From Seonamhaeicola sediminis (lineage in GTDB: Bacteria > Bacteroidota > Bacteroidia > Flavobacteriales > Flavobacteriaceae), in assembly GCF_004358095.2 (NCBI RefSeq), contig NZ_SMZJ02000002.1, positions 62,001-126,000 of the forward strand: a stretch of 64,000 bases of DNA, written 5' to 3'. A program made the translations under genes and the position numbers. Positions 34,185 to 44,900 of this stretch are shown in pieces (position 1 is the first letter of the stretch; every line of letters begins with the position of its first letter). Under the pieces are notes generated by a model, which saw only the letters and a program-made list of their open reading frames with translations, made no database searches and had not been told where the DNA came from.

Positions 34185-36284
34185 TCAAAAATCGAAATAC
34201 CAATTAAAAAGATCAGTTCTTAATCCAAAATTGAACCAAACCGCACTGTTGTTGAAAGTACTTGTTGTGGTGGCGTTAGGATCAAAATTTCTAAACGTAA
34301 TATCTGTAAACAATTTTAGGTTTGAAGCGGGATTAACCACATAACCAGCCTGCAAATTACCGTAAAAGAACTTGGTTTTTATACCCTGACCAATTTCAAC
34401 ACCTGTATCAAATGGCCTATCTCCTTCTACTCTATAAATATCGCCTCCGTAATTAAAATTATCTGTGCTGTTATTAAAATCGAAGCCTCGATTCCCAAAA
34501 ATAAATCTAGCATCGGCAAACCAGCGATTTAAACGATATCGGCCTATTAAAATCAATTCACTAAAATTCGCCCCCCATAAATGTGCCAAAGGTTGGTTGT
34601 TATGTGCATAATTTAATACAATGGTATTGTGTGAATAGGTATAAGGTCTAATTCTGTTATACTCCAACTGTAAAAACAGATTATCAACTTTAAAAGCATT
34701 GTAATATTTAACTCCTATCTGGTAACCATATTTGTTTTTCCAACTTTTTTCTCCGCCTTTAATATCACTTAAAGAAAACTCATCTAAAATAAATTGCCCA
34801 TAAACATTTACATTATCACTAAACTTATATTTAGCAGTGGCTCCTAACAAAGCATTACCTGCACCTTGACCCGTTTCGAACTCAATAGCTCTGTAAAAAA
34901 TAATGGGATTTAGATAGTTTACATCAAAGCCTCTGTTGTTGCTGTTCGTCCAAAGCACCGATTCAAACAAACCTAAATTAAAACGTTTAGATACATTCCA
35001 ACTTAAGTAATGGTTAGCCACATATTTGGTTAAAAAGGCTTTATCTTGAACTACCTCATCTCTAACGTCCTTCATCCACATAAACGTATTGGTGTACTTT
35101 AATTTCCAGAATTTGGTATTGAGTTTTAAAAATGGGTGTGGACTGGTTACATCGCTTAACAATAACGAACGATAACCATCACCAATAAAATTCTTTCCGT
35201 GCCCAAATTGTATATTCAAAAAATCTCCAGGTGAATATGATAAGTATGCCTCTGCTACAGGGTAATCATAAGAATTTGATTTAAACCGTTTAGCGATACC
35301 ACGTCCGGGAATAATGGCCGGATCTGGTCCAAATGCCTTTAAACTTTCAGCATATCTATTCACATAATCTGCAAAACGCCCCTGACTTTCAAAAACAGCC
35401 GAGTAAAAATTAAACTTTTTGCCCAAGCCACCTTGTATTACAAAACCTCTTGTATTATTATAGGTTGAGTTAAAATCAGCATCTGTGTCTTTACCAACTT
35501 GTAAATCGAAAACAGGATCTATTGTAAACCAATAATCTTTTCCTTGAATTTGCACTAAATGTTCATTCCAGAGTTTTTTCCCTGCCCATGTATTAGCCTT
35601 TTTTTGAAGGTTTTCATATTGAGCTTCAAAATCATAATATTTAGAGACATCGCTATACAAAAATGGTTTGGACGCTGTGTGACTATTTGTTCCCAATATA
35701 TTCATAGCTCTATCAAACTGCGCATAGTCACTATGTGTAAATTGTATGCTTAATTCACTAGAAAAACGTTTGTTATTATAGGGCTGCAAGCCTTTATTGA
35801 CTTTATCAAACTCTTGCCTTGAAGCTTCTTCTAATTTAGAAACCTGTTTTTCTGTTTCTAAATCTTGTGTTATTGGTTCTTGTTTTACCAATGGGATTTG
35901 TATTGTAATGGAATACTGTTTAAAAGTACCTCTCCCATTGTAAGTAGCAGGTGTAATTTTTGGGAATGTTTCAAAAACACGTCTGGCTTCCTCTTTTAAT
36001 TCGTTGTAAATAGCATCAACATATATTACTTTAAAAGTTCCCGTAACGTCTACTTCAAATAGCACTACTATTTTACCTTTATAGTTCTCATCAAAAACTT
36101 TTTCGGGCACTTTAAAATTGTCATAAATATGATTATAAACATTTTTATCGAAGCAATGTTGTAAGGAATCAATCTTTTCCCTTTCGCAATTTGGAAAAAC
36201 TGGTGGCTTTTCATTTAAAATTTCCTCTTGAGAATGTGCAAAGAACTGAAGAAAAAGCAGACATAGGACAACAAATCTTTTCAT
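34185..36284 (-). CDS. remB: RemB-like gliding motility outer-membrane protein with N-terminal TonB-CTD-like domain
   Basis: 699 residues from ATG 36284 (signal MKRFVVLCLLFLQFFAHSQ). Residues ~28-135 resemble a TonB C-terminal domain (PPVFPNCEREKIDSLQHCFD, then KGKIVVLFEVDVTGTFKVIY and KITPATYNGRGTFKQYSIT). The rest reads as a Wzi/RemB-type outer-membrane barrel (YLSYSPGDFLNIQFGHGKNF, then LRTDLFNWYFDF at the end). RemB is needed for full gliding in Flavobacterium johnsoniae. Two ordinary TonB genes follow directly upstream and share the cysteine-spaced motif. Naming is from remembered similarity. Confidence 0.78.
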   Translation of the reverse strand: MKRFVVLCLLFLQFFAHSQEEILNEKPPVFPNCEREKIDSLQHCFDKNVYNHIYDNFKVPEKVFDENYKGKIVVLFEVDVTGTFKVIYVDAIYNELKEEARRVFETFPKITPATYNGRGTFKQYSITIQIPLVKQEPITQDLETEKQVSKLEEASRQEFDKVNKGLQPYNNKRFSSELSIQFTHSDYAQFDRAMNILGTNSHTASKPFLYSDVSKYYDFEAQYENLQKKANTWAGKKLWNEHLVQIQGKDYWFTIDPVFDLQVGKDTDADFNSTYNNTRGFVIQGGLGKKFNFYSAVFESQGRFADYVNRYAESLKAFGPDPAIIPGRGIAKRFKSNSYDYPVAEAYLSYSPGDFLNIQFGHGKNFIGDGYRSLLLSDVTSPHPFLKLNTKFWKLKYTNTFMWMKDVRDEVVQDKAFLTKYVANHYLSWNVSKRFNLGLFESVLWTNSNNRGFDVNYLNPIIFYRAIEFETGQGAGNALLGATAKYKFSDNVNVYGQFILDEFSLSDIKGGEKSWKNKYGYQIGVKYYNAFKVDNLFLQLEYNRIRPYTYSHNTIVLNYAHNNQPLAHLWGANFSELILIGRYRLNRWFADARFIFGNRGFDFNNSTDNFNYGGDIYRVEGDRPFDTGVEIGQGIKTKFFYGNLQAGYVVNPASNLKLFTDITFRNFDPNATTTSTFNNSAVWFNFGLRTDLFNWYFDF

Positions 36285-36358
36285 GTAAAAACTAAGAATT
36301 GATTTAAAGTTGAAAGATAATATATTTTTTTGACGAGACGATTTTATCAACAATCAAA

Positions 36359-36387
36359 AACCGCCACCAATAGGTTTGATAGCGGTT
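36359..36387 (-). terminator. Terminator after the second tonB
   Basis: AACCGC (36359-36364) pairs with GCGGTT (36382-36387), followed on the - strand by TTTTTG. It lies 35 bases after the stop of the TonB gene at 36422 and separates it from remB. Short stem, moderate strength. Confidence 0.65.
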
Positions 36388-36421
36388 ATGAATTCTAATA
36401 AGTTGTTGGATAACCTATAAC

Positions 36422-37192
36422 CTAATTCTGTACTTTAAAGTTTATGGGTAAATTATACCTTACTGCTACAGGTTTATCTCTTTGTTTACCAGGTATCATG
36501 TCTGGAATTAAATCTACAACCCTTTCGGCTTCTTTACTAAGCAACGGATGCGGAGCTCGTGTTTTTATTTCGGTCACTTTGCCCATTTTATCAATTTTGA
36601 ATTGCACTTGTATTTTTTGAACACCTATAAGTCCTAATTCATTAGCTAACTCAACATCAAACTTACGTTGGATAAGTTTGGTTATTTTTTCAGACATACA
36701 TTTACTTTTAGCCTCTCTTCCTTTCTTCTTTTCGCAACCCGGAAAAACAGGCACTTCTTCAACTTTAATAAAATCTACTGGTGGGGTATCAACTGGGGGG
36801 TTCACTAAAACAATATCATCTGGATTTAGAGGTAGGGCGTTGGTTTGAATGGGCGTTTCAATAACTGTAGGAGGATTATCTTTAATAGGAATAAATTTTG
36901 TAGGATTTACAACCCTTTTTTTAACTACGGGTTCAGCAAAGGATTTTTGTTCTGGTTTTATTACTGGAATTTCAATAGTAAAATTATCATCAGGTTCCCA
37001 TCTCTCAGCTATTGTTGGAATGGTAGTTTCAAACTTCATTTCAAATAACCCATAGGTTACCAAAAGGCAAACTATTAACCCAACTTGGAAGTAGAGGGTA
37101 GAGTTTTTTTGTAAATTTGCATCATGCTTTTTTGATTTTTTTGCAGCTTCATTTTGCCGAATGACACTGCTAGAGTCTTTTAGATTTCTCAT
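36422..37192 (-). CDS. TonB energy transducer
   Basis: 256 residues. A basic cytosolic N-terminus, one membrane helix (~33-50, YFQVGLIVCLLVTYGLFEM), a Pro/Val-rich periplasmic linker (~75-160) and a TonB C-terminal domain. The last carries EVPVFPGCEKKKGREAKSKC then a helix and the strand pair IQVQFKIDKMGKVTEIKTRA and PVAVRYNLPINFKVQN. TonB couples the proton-motive force to outer-membrane receptors. Between this gene and its homologue at 37331 stands a terminator, so each is probably transcribed separately. Confidence 0.94.
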   Translation of the reverse strand: MRNLKDSSSVIRQNEAAKKSKKHDANLQKNSTLYFQVGLIVCLLVTYGLFEMKFETTIPTIAERWEPDDNFTIEIPVIKPEQKSFAEPVVKKRVVNPTKFIPIKDNPPTVIETPIQTNALPLNPDDIVLVNPPVDTPPVDFIKVEEVPVFPGCEKKKGREAKSKCMSEKITKLIQRKFDVELANELGLIGVQKIQVQFKIDKMGKVTEIKTRAPHPLLSKEAERVVDLIPDMIPGKQRDKPVAVRYNLPINFKVQN

Positions 37193-37251
37193 AATTAATT
37201 ATAGATTAAATGTTAATATTATGATAAAATCACAAGAAGCATACCAAAAAG

Positions 37252-37282
37252 AAATCCCGTTACATATTTTGTAACGGGATTT
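37252..37282 (-). terminator. Intrinsic terminator between the two tonB genes
   Basis: A 13-bp perfect stem (37252-37264 with 37270-37282; core TCCCGTTACA/TGTAACGGGA) has a 5-base loop. It lies 49 bases after the first tonB stop. The downstream - strand side continues as a short T-run. Confidence 0.85.
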
Positions 37283-37330
37283 TATATGAATATTTTGACT
37301 AAGTTAAATGTCTTAAAACTTGAGATTCAA

Positions 37331-38050
37331 TTAATCTTGTACTTGGAATATAATTGGTAAAGAATACGGAACATTCACAGGTTTACCACGTTGCTTACCT
37401 GGTTGCATTTTAGGTAATAAACCAATAACTCTTTTGGCTTCTTTTTCTAAGCCTGGATGCGGAGCTCTAGCACGAATACCAGTTACGTTACCTGTTTTAT
37501 CAATTTTAAAGATAACGTTGATACGTTGTCTTCCAGACAAACCTAAGTCACTTGCCAAATCAGTGTTAAATTTTTTATTTACAAAATCTGATATTTTTTT
37601 TGACATACATGCTCTTTTAGCATTGTTATCTCCCTTGTCACAACCTGGAAAAATTGGCACATTTTCAATAACTGCAAAAGGTACGTCTATATCTTCTTCA
37701 ACTTCTTCTACAACAACTTCTTCTACTTCAACAATTTCAGTTTCTTGATCTGCCTCAGTTGATTCTATAACGGTTTCTTCTACTTCTTCTTCATCCTCAA
37801 CAATTTCTATCACCTCTGGTGCCGCTGGCGGTGGTGGCGGTGGTGGTGGCGTTTGTATTTGCTCTGTGATTGGAATTTCTTCATCATCTTCATCTCCTAA
37901 ATCCAATTGACCAATATCAATAGCTTCCTTATCATAAGTTTTATAATTGATGGCGAAATTTGTTAAAAATAACATTAATGCCAAACCAATTGCGAAGTAA
38001 AGAGAGCTATTACGTCCTACATTTGCTTTTGTACTTTTTTTCGGTTCCAT
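37331..38050 (-). CDS. TonB energy transducer with poly-Pro and acidic linker
   Basis: 239 residues. N-terminal membrane helix (~17-34, SLYFAIGLALMLFLTNFAI), a run of eight prolines near residue 70, a strongly acidic linker of Glu/Val repeats (~82-125), and a TonB C-terminal domain with VPIFPGCDKGDNNAKRACMS and IFKIDKTGNVTGIRAR. It is closely related to the 256-residue TonB encoded next to it. Together with the N-terminus of RemB there are three such domains in a 4-kb stretch. Confidence 0.94.
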   Translation of the reverse strand: MEPKKSTKANVGRNSSLYFAIGLALMLFLTNFAINYKTYDKEAIDIGQLDLGDEDDEEIPITEQIQTPPPPPPPPAAPEVIEIVEDEEEVEETVIESTEADQETEIVEVEEVVVEEVEEDIDVPFAVIENVPIFPGCDKGDNNAKRACMSKKISDFVNKKFNTDLASDLGLSGRQRINVIFKIDKTGNVTGIRARAPHPGLEKEAKRVIGLLPKMQPGKQRGKPVNVPYSLPIIFQVQD

Positions 38051-38111
38051 AATTAATCGTTTATCAAGGTTGCTAAAATAACTATTTATTTGTCAAAAAA
38101 GCAAGAGTTTA

Positions 38112-38486
38112 TTAGTTTTTAACGTGTAAACTTTTTGCATTCCATAATACTACTGATGCCATCAATACCCCTAATGTATTTACTAAAGCATCATAAATAT
38201 CTAAAGATCTAAATTCTGTAAAACTTTCTTGAAGTACTTCAAGAATTATACCAAAAATAATTGACAACAACCCAGCTGATAAAAGTGCCTTTTTTATTTT
38301 TACATTGAACGTAAATGAAAACGAAAAAAACCATGATACTGTTAGAACAGCATAGGCTAAAAAATGAAATATTTTATCTCCAAAAGATATCTTAACATCT
38401 GGAAGGTTGTTAAGTTTAATTAAACTAACTGTAATTATAAAGAATGTGTAGACCAGAGTGCCTACAAAAACCGTTTTTTTAAGCAC
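38112..38486 (-). CDS. VanZ-like membrane protein
   Basis: 124 residues with four membrane helices (~5-22, ~36-56, ~68-88 and ~100-117) and the VanZ-type middle [19 protein letters not shown]. The start is GTG at 38484-38486, which overlaps the gcvH stop by 8 bases. It was chosen because no ATG gives the first helix. Relatives of VanZ are of unknown function outside glycopeptide resistance loci; no resistance context exists here. sprA-gcvH-vanZ order is usual in flavobacteria. Confidence 0.85.
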   Translation of the reverse strand: MLKKTVFVGTLVYTFFIITVSLIKLNNLPDVKISFGDKIFHFLAYAVLTVSWFFSFSFTFNVKIKKALLSAGLLSIIFGIILEVLQESFTEFRSLDIYDALVNTLGVLMASVVLWNAKSLHVKN

Positions 38487-38859
38487 CTATTAAGGCTTTA
38501 TAATCATCTGCAGACATTAGGTTATCTACTTCTGACAAATCTGAACACTTCACCTTAATCATCCAACCATCTCCATATGGGTCTGAATTTACGCTTTCAG
38601 GCTCATCTTCTAAAGCTTCATTAAACTCAATTATTTCACCAGAAAGCGGCAAGAATAAATCCGACACAGTTTTTACAGCTTCAACAGTCCCAAAAACCTC
38701 ATCGGCTTCTAAAGTTTCATCAACTGTTTCTACTTCAACATAAACAATATCACCTAATTCGCTCTGTGCAAAATCTGTAATACCAATGGTTGCTATATCT
38801 CCTTCTACACTAACCCACTCGTGGTCTTTTGTATATTTTAATTCTGATGGAATATTCAT
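38479..38859 (-). CDS. gcvH: Glycine cleavage system H protein
   Basis: 126 residues, the normal length. The lipoyl-attachment lysine is Lys63 in [13 protein letters not shown], and the N-terminal [15 protein letters not shown] and C-terminal [14 protein letters not shown] segments are typical. GcvH shuttles the methylamine between the P and T proteins. It has its own well-matched promoter and overlaps vanZ by 8 bases. The other gcv genes are not in the window. Confidence 0.97.
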   Translation of the reverse strand: MNIPSELKYTKDHEWVSVEGDIATIGITDFAQSELGDIVYVEVETVDETLEADEVFGTVEAVKTVSDLFLPLSGEIIEFNEALEDEPESVNSDPYGDGWMIKVKCSDLSEVDNLMSADDYKALIGA

Positions 38860-38882
38860 TTTATCTAAGTTATTATTTTAAG

Positions 38883-38913
38883 CAAAAGTATTTATTCAAA
38901 TTATAATTTCAAA
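38883..38913 (-). promoter_or_regulatory. Bacteroidetes-type promoter of gcvH-vanZ
   Basis: On the - strand TTTG (38910-38913) and TACTTTTG (38883-38890) are separated by exactly 19 bases, an exact match to TTTG-N19-TAnnTTTG. It lies 23 bases before the gcvH ATG, within the gap after sprA. Confidence 0.85.
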
Positions 38914-38923
38914 CTGATAACAC

Positions 38924-41900
38924 TTAATTACCAAAATTATACCTGAGCGTTAAGCCAGACCTGATTGTAGTTTGCGGGAATGCTGTTGAAATTGCGTATT
39001 CTGAAAACGCATAATCAAAATAAAAAATACCAGTTAAATTTCTACTAAATGCATAGTCTGCAGTGTATTTTAAGCCCCAAATGGTTTGCCCAGATGTGAC
39101 TTGATTGTTCTCTAAATCTAAATATCTGATAATGGTTTTGTTATCTCTAACAGAAATATCCATTTTCATATCCAAGTCACTTACAATTCGCTTTTGTGGA
39201 CCTGCTAGTTTTGAGCGGATACTTAAATCTTTAATTCTATATCCCAATCCAAGTGTATATTCGTTGCCTAAAACCTCTGTGAGCAAATTATTATCAAAAC
39301 TCAATGATAACATACGATCTCTTCTTATTTCGGTCAGGATTTTTATAGAGTTTTTCATCTCGAAATCCAATCTAACCAAGGGACTAAAGGATTCTACTAA
39401 ATTAACACTACTAAAAAGACGTTCACTTTTAAAATTACCCGATTGGTCCAATGCTTCTTGTGGCTGATTAGCATAATCAACTTCTGGTATAGGAGCCTCA
39501 TTGTCATTTGGGTTTGTATTCAAATTCAAATTAGTTCTAAACTGACCAATGGTATATCCCGAACGGTATCCATGGGTTAATGAAAAACGTTTAAACCGTT
39601 TCTTAAACCAATTAAATTTCATAAAACCAGTATATTTCAAATCCCAGTTAGGAATAGGCACGTCTCTAAAAGCAGTTAACTTGGCACTGTTAGCATCTTG
39701 CCCTTGGTAGGCTGCCAAAAATGCTGGTAACAATACCTTTTGACTATTTTTACCAAAACCTAGGGGAAAACCGTCATCTGGGTTTCTAGCATAGGTGGTA
39801 TTACCATAAAACTTTTCAGCTAACCTCTCAGCTATTTTAAGCCTGTTAGCTCTGAAATCATTAAAGACATCTGAGTTTGTTTCATCACTTTTGCTAAATG
39901 CCGTTTTTATGAGCATTGTAGATATATTAAAGTTACCGAAAGTATTTGGGGTTAACGATTGATACTGAAAAACGCCTCCAATTTCATCAACCCTATAGTT
40001 TTCAGTGTAATTCTCGTAATACGCTCTACTACCTACCACATCAATCTTTAAATCTCTTACAGGTTCTAAAGTAGCGGCATAATCAAAATTTTTGGTGTTA
40101 GTTGTTGAAAATTGTTGATTAAACTCTGGGAATAATGTTAACCAGCCTCGTCTAGCAGCTTCAAATCTTACATCGCTTTGACTTCCAAAAGTAAATCCTG
40201 CCGAAGGTTTTAAAGTTCCAATAAAACCAGGTGTTTGCGTATAACCTGGCAAAAAGGTTCCGTTATTTTCGGAATAATTAAATTGAATACGCTTAATACT
40301 AGTTAAAATATCAACACCTGCATTTAAAATTTTAGTAGCTGATTTATTTTTTGGTCTTTTTTGATTAGCGTTGTTAGTATTTGCACCTGGAGGTCCTGGA
40401 TTAGCTCGCCTAACATTTCTAACTGGTTTTTTAACCAAACCAATGTATTTGTACAAACTATTCATATCTAAAGATGAATTGATTGTATGCATATTAGAGT
40501 TCTGAATGGTATTTCCTAAATCATAGGTTTGCCCATTCAATTCAATATTTCCATACAAATCAGAGCCTTTTTGCCATTGAAATGTTCCGTTATACTGATA
40601 TGTTGCATCTATAAAACTAAAAGCAGGAATCTTTTTGATTGGTAATTGATAGGTTAACCCTAAGTTTTGCACTTGTCTATTGGGGTCACCCACATCAAAG
40701 AACCCATCCCAAACATCTAAATTTTTATCTTGCTCTCCGGCTATTAAATCATCATTAAGAAAATAATTTCTAACTATATTATTATTTGAGGCTGTAAAGT
40801 TAAATTGTAATGCATCTGTTACATTATAGTTTATGGTATATTGAAAGTCAAAACTATAGTTTCTTCTAAATAATTCTTCAATGCCTATGTTAGAACCTCC
40901 TAAATCTATTTCCCTATATTTCTGTCTATTAAACTGTCTATTAATATCCGTATTAATTGTAAAACTTGTAGGCAATAAGTTAACGTTAAAATCTTTTAAT
41001 AATTTCCAATATTTTCCAGTAAATAAAGAGTCATTCTTTTTAAACGGTTCAATTTTAATAGGATTGAAATTGAAAGCATAATTAGCTCCTACCCTAACCA
41101 TTTTATTAACCGAATTTTCAATTTCAAAATCCCTGTGTTCAACTTTATTATAGGAGTAGTTAAGTGTTAAATTCTCAACATCATAAAAACGTGGTGTTTT
41201 TTCTTCTGAAGTCCGTACTTTTCTAACACCTATAAAATTGATGCTCTGTCTTTTTGTGTAATCTTCAGATTGCTGTTTTATAGTCTCGCGTTCTTCATTA
41301 CTATTAGCGGCGTTTATTCTAGATTCTAAAGTTAAATCCTCATAAAACTGATCGTACTTTGGCGTTATTAACTCTTCGCTTTGCGCATAATTAAATGGCA
41401 CTTGAATACCCCATTTTTTGGGTAACAGTTGTCCTACTTGTACATTAGTAACAACATCATATTGTTTAACATCTTCTAGACTACGCTGACTGGGTCCTTG
41501 CTCAATGGATCCAAACCCAGAGGTGCTTTGTCTACCCGTAGCACTAATAGTAGCAAAGTCAGCTACATTGGCATCCATACTCACAACAGCAGCCCAACCG
41601 CCTTCGTTATCCATATCTGATAAACGAAGCTCATTAAACCACACTTGGGCGCACACATCATTTCGATTAGTTGCATTTTTTACCCCAACCATTAAGGTTC
41701 TTACATCTCCAAAGTTAGGGTTACCCTTAACTCCAATTCTATGCTGACCAGCAATATACCCAGAAAAAGGGTCACTAACAGGAACTAAATCGTTTCCAAC
41801 TACATCATAAAATGTTGGATCTTCATTTGTTAGAGTACCATCTGAAATACCATTAGATTTAATCTGTCCTAATAACTCAATTGGTAAATTAATTTCATTT

Positions 41901-44900
41901 TCCTCTGGCCAAAGTCCCTCTCTGGTAGTAGATGTAGACACTTGTAATGGTAATTCAATTTGGTAGAAGTTATCATTAAGGTCATTTCCAATACGAATAA
42001 ACCCAACCAATTCATCACTAGCTAAACCTCCATTTTCATCATCTTCAGCATGCATAAACATTCTCAAACGCTTAAACTGGCGCATATCAATGTTTATATT
42101 TTTAAATACGGCCCTTGAATCCTCTACTTCCAGATTACATACATTAACAACCAATGACTGCTCATTTTGTTCAATAACAGTATTATTATTAAACAGTTCC
42201 TCTGGTTCTATTCCTGGTGGCCGCTTATATATTCCTTCATTTTCAATGGTTCCAATAACACCTACAGAAAAATCTGTTTGTGAATCTTCTGGTGTAGGGT
42301 CATTTTTATCTAATGCCTGATTAAAACGCCTCCAATCACTCCTAACTAAATCAAGCGTACCAAATCTAAAAACGGTTTTTTCTGAAAACTCTTTAAGATA
42401 CATTCTCACAAACCTAACCGATCTTAAATCACTGATACCTCCAACAGATTTCACATGACTTCCTTGAACAGGAATTCTTAACTGATACCACCTGATATTT
42501 TTAGTTTCACCATTAGGAAGTGTTCTTGGTCTATTTTTAAAATCTCTTAAAAAACTTTTTAATGGATTTGAATTTGGCAAGTTTTCAAATTCAGCCTGAT
42601 CTTGAGGTAAATTTTGTCTGGTAATATCAAGTTCATACTCATAATAACTATCAATAGTATTCATAGTATTATCTCGATTGATATCTTCTACATCAGGTTG
42701 CGTATTAGCGCCTCTGTCGGTATTGGTAAAGGTGTCGGGGGTATTACCTTGAACTCCATTGTATTGTTTATAACGCTCAAAAATATTACCCGAAGCGTTT
42801 AAAAAATATGTATAGTTGTCATTTGCTGGATCCGATCCAAAATTAGAACCAAAAACAGCAGCTTCTTCTACATCATCATAGCCATCATACCCCACATCTT
42901 GGTTATCTCTTTTATCTCCTGTAGTATCAAAAGCATAAATTAATGATTGGTTCTGGGGCACCACCGTACCCCAAGCAGTAGCGGGCAACAAACTCACATC
43001 GCCATCATCTGGCAATCCATTTTCATAAAGTTTACGGCCATCTTTAATAATATCTTCTGAAACATTACCAAGATTAAAAACCAACTTACCTCCTGGATTT
43101 GAGGGGTTTTCCTGAAATGGATCCTGTAACCAAAACTCTATATACTCTACGTTAGCCTGCTCTAAATCTGTAGAAGTGAGTTGTCTTGTAATTCCAGCCC
43201 AACTTTCACTTGGATTATTAATAATTCCGTTGGCTGTTGTAGGATCAAAGTTATAAGGTCCTCTTTCATTAGGATAATACGTTAAATCTAATGTAAAAAT
43301 AGTAGCGTTTTGACCTTGAACCAAATCTCTTTGAGGAAAAAGCTCATCAATAAATACCCTACTAGTAAATATATCTGACACATCATTATCCGATACATCT
43401 CCAGGACGTTGACTACTGTAAAAAATAGGGTCTACAGTATACCAATTTAACATGGCTCTACCATAACCATTTTGAATACCATTGTTATCATCACCAGGTG
43501 AGTTTGTTAAATCTAATGGCCTACTAGATAAAAACCAGGATTGTTGCGCTCTTAAGTCTATGGCATTTTGAGTACCCTCAAAATCATCAATATATGAGGT
43601 AGCTTCTCCATTAAGATTGGTTCTTTTTGGCGCCCCTGGTGCTAAATATGCAAATTCTCCTCTTAGAGAAAGATTAGATTCTGCATCAGTATCAATATTA
43701 GGTAGCTTATTAACCAATCTGGTTAGAAAAGGTACTTTGGTAGCATAGTTACCATTCATACCAAAAATAGTGTTATTAATTGGTTCTGTACCGTAATTTG
43801 CCTTTTGAGTTATTGGGCGCTCATTAAGGTTTAAGAGTGTTGCGCCTAAAACAAAATCTTTATTAAACTTATGTTCTACATTGAGTCCGGTAAAACGTCT
43901 AGTTTGCTGACCAAAGACAGCATTGTTTTCAGTAGATACTTCAATAGGTGTATTAGAAGCTTTTAAAGCTTCATCTAAAATTTGAACACGTCCCAACTGA
44001 TAGTTAACTGTATAATCTATACCTTCAACAAGCACTCTACCCCCAGCAGTTACTCTTACCGAACCTCTTGGCACATTAAACGCACCCAATGGAATTCCAT
44101 CACCACCAGAGGACTTGTAGCGTCCTCTTAGTTTAAACTTATTTTTTTCAACCTCTTCTAAAGCAGCCGTTTTGGTACTTTTATATAATATGTCATATAC
44201 ATATTTTTTCTGATTGTCATTATAACTCAGGTCATCTTTATAATCGCCGCCACCTAACACATTAAAAAGATACTCACCAAATGGCTCTGCACTAGTAAAA
44301 ACAATTTTCCCGTTTTGGGGTATTACAGTTATCCCAGGAAAAAAATCAAAGAACCCATCTCCTTTCGCTTGTGGGTCATTATTAAAATTAAGTTTATCTA
44401 AATTAAAAACCCTTAATAACGGCACATTTTCTAGTAAATTCTCTTCAGGTGTACTTGCACTAACTGGATTTCCATTAATATCCAAATCAAAACTAGCTCC
44501 CACTGGTGTTATAAAGTTTAAAGGCGAGGCTTCGTTATAAAAAATATTCAATTTAAAATCATCTGGACTTAAATTATAAGCACCCGTATCATAAATGTTT
44601 TTCATCATTAGATTCCAGACAGGCTGATCTACGTTGGTAACGGCACTTTTTAACATTTTCAACACCAAATTGGTATTTACCACAGCTGTTACTTGACCTG
44701 TGTTATTAGTTGTAACATTAGTTGCATCCACACCATCATTAGCAAACTCACCAACCTGATATACTTCTCCTCCAAGTGTATATTGGAATGCCACAGCCAA
44801 AACTTCATCATTATTTAAACGTTGGTTTAAAGAAATATAACCTAGTTCCCTATTTAAATTATATTCTTGACCATCAATAAGTTTTCTAGCATTTTCCAAC

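Noticed and set aside
37434-37748. Long open frame on the + strand opposite the tonB gene
   Set aside because: It is a shadow of the Glu/Val-rich and Ser-rich codons of the TonB linker; no signal or homology, and the - strand gene is clearly real.
38112-38486. VanZ-like gene as a glycopeptide resistance determinant
   Set aside because: No vanHAX-type genes nearby, and VanZ-like proteins are common in Bacteroidetes next to gcvH with no resistance role.
39105-39467. Open frame on the + strand inside sprA
   Set aside because: It lies entirely within sprA on the opposite strand and shows no recognisable protein pattern; the same applies to other frames inside sprA, maeB and the efflux genes.
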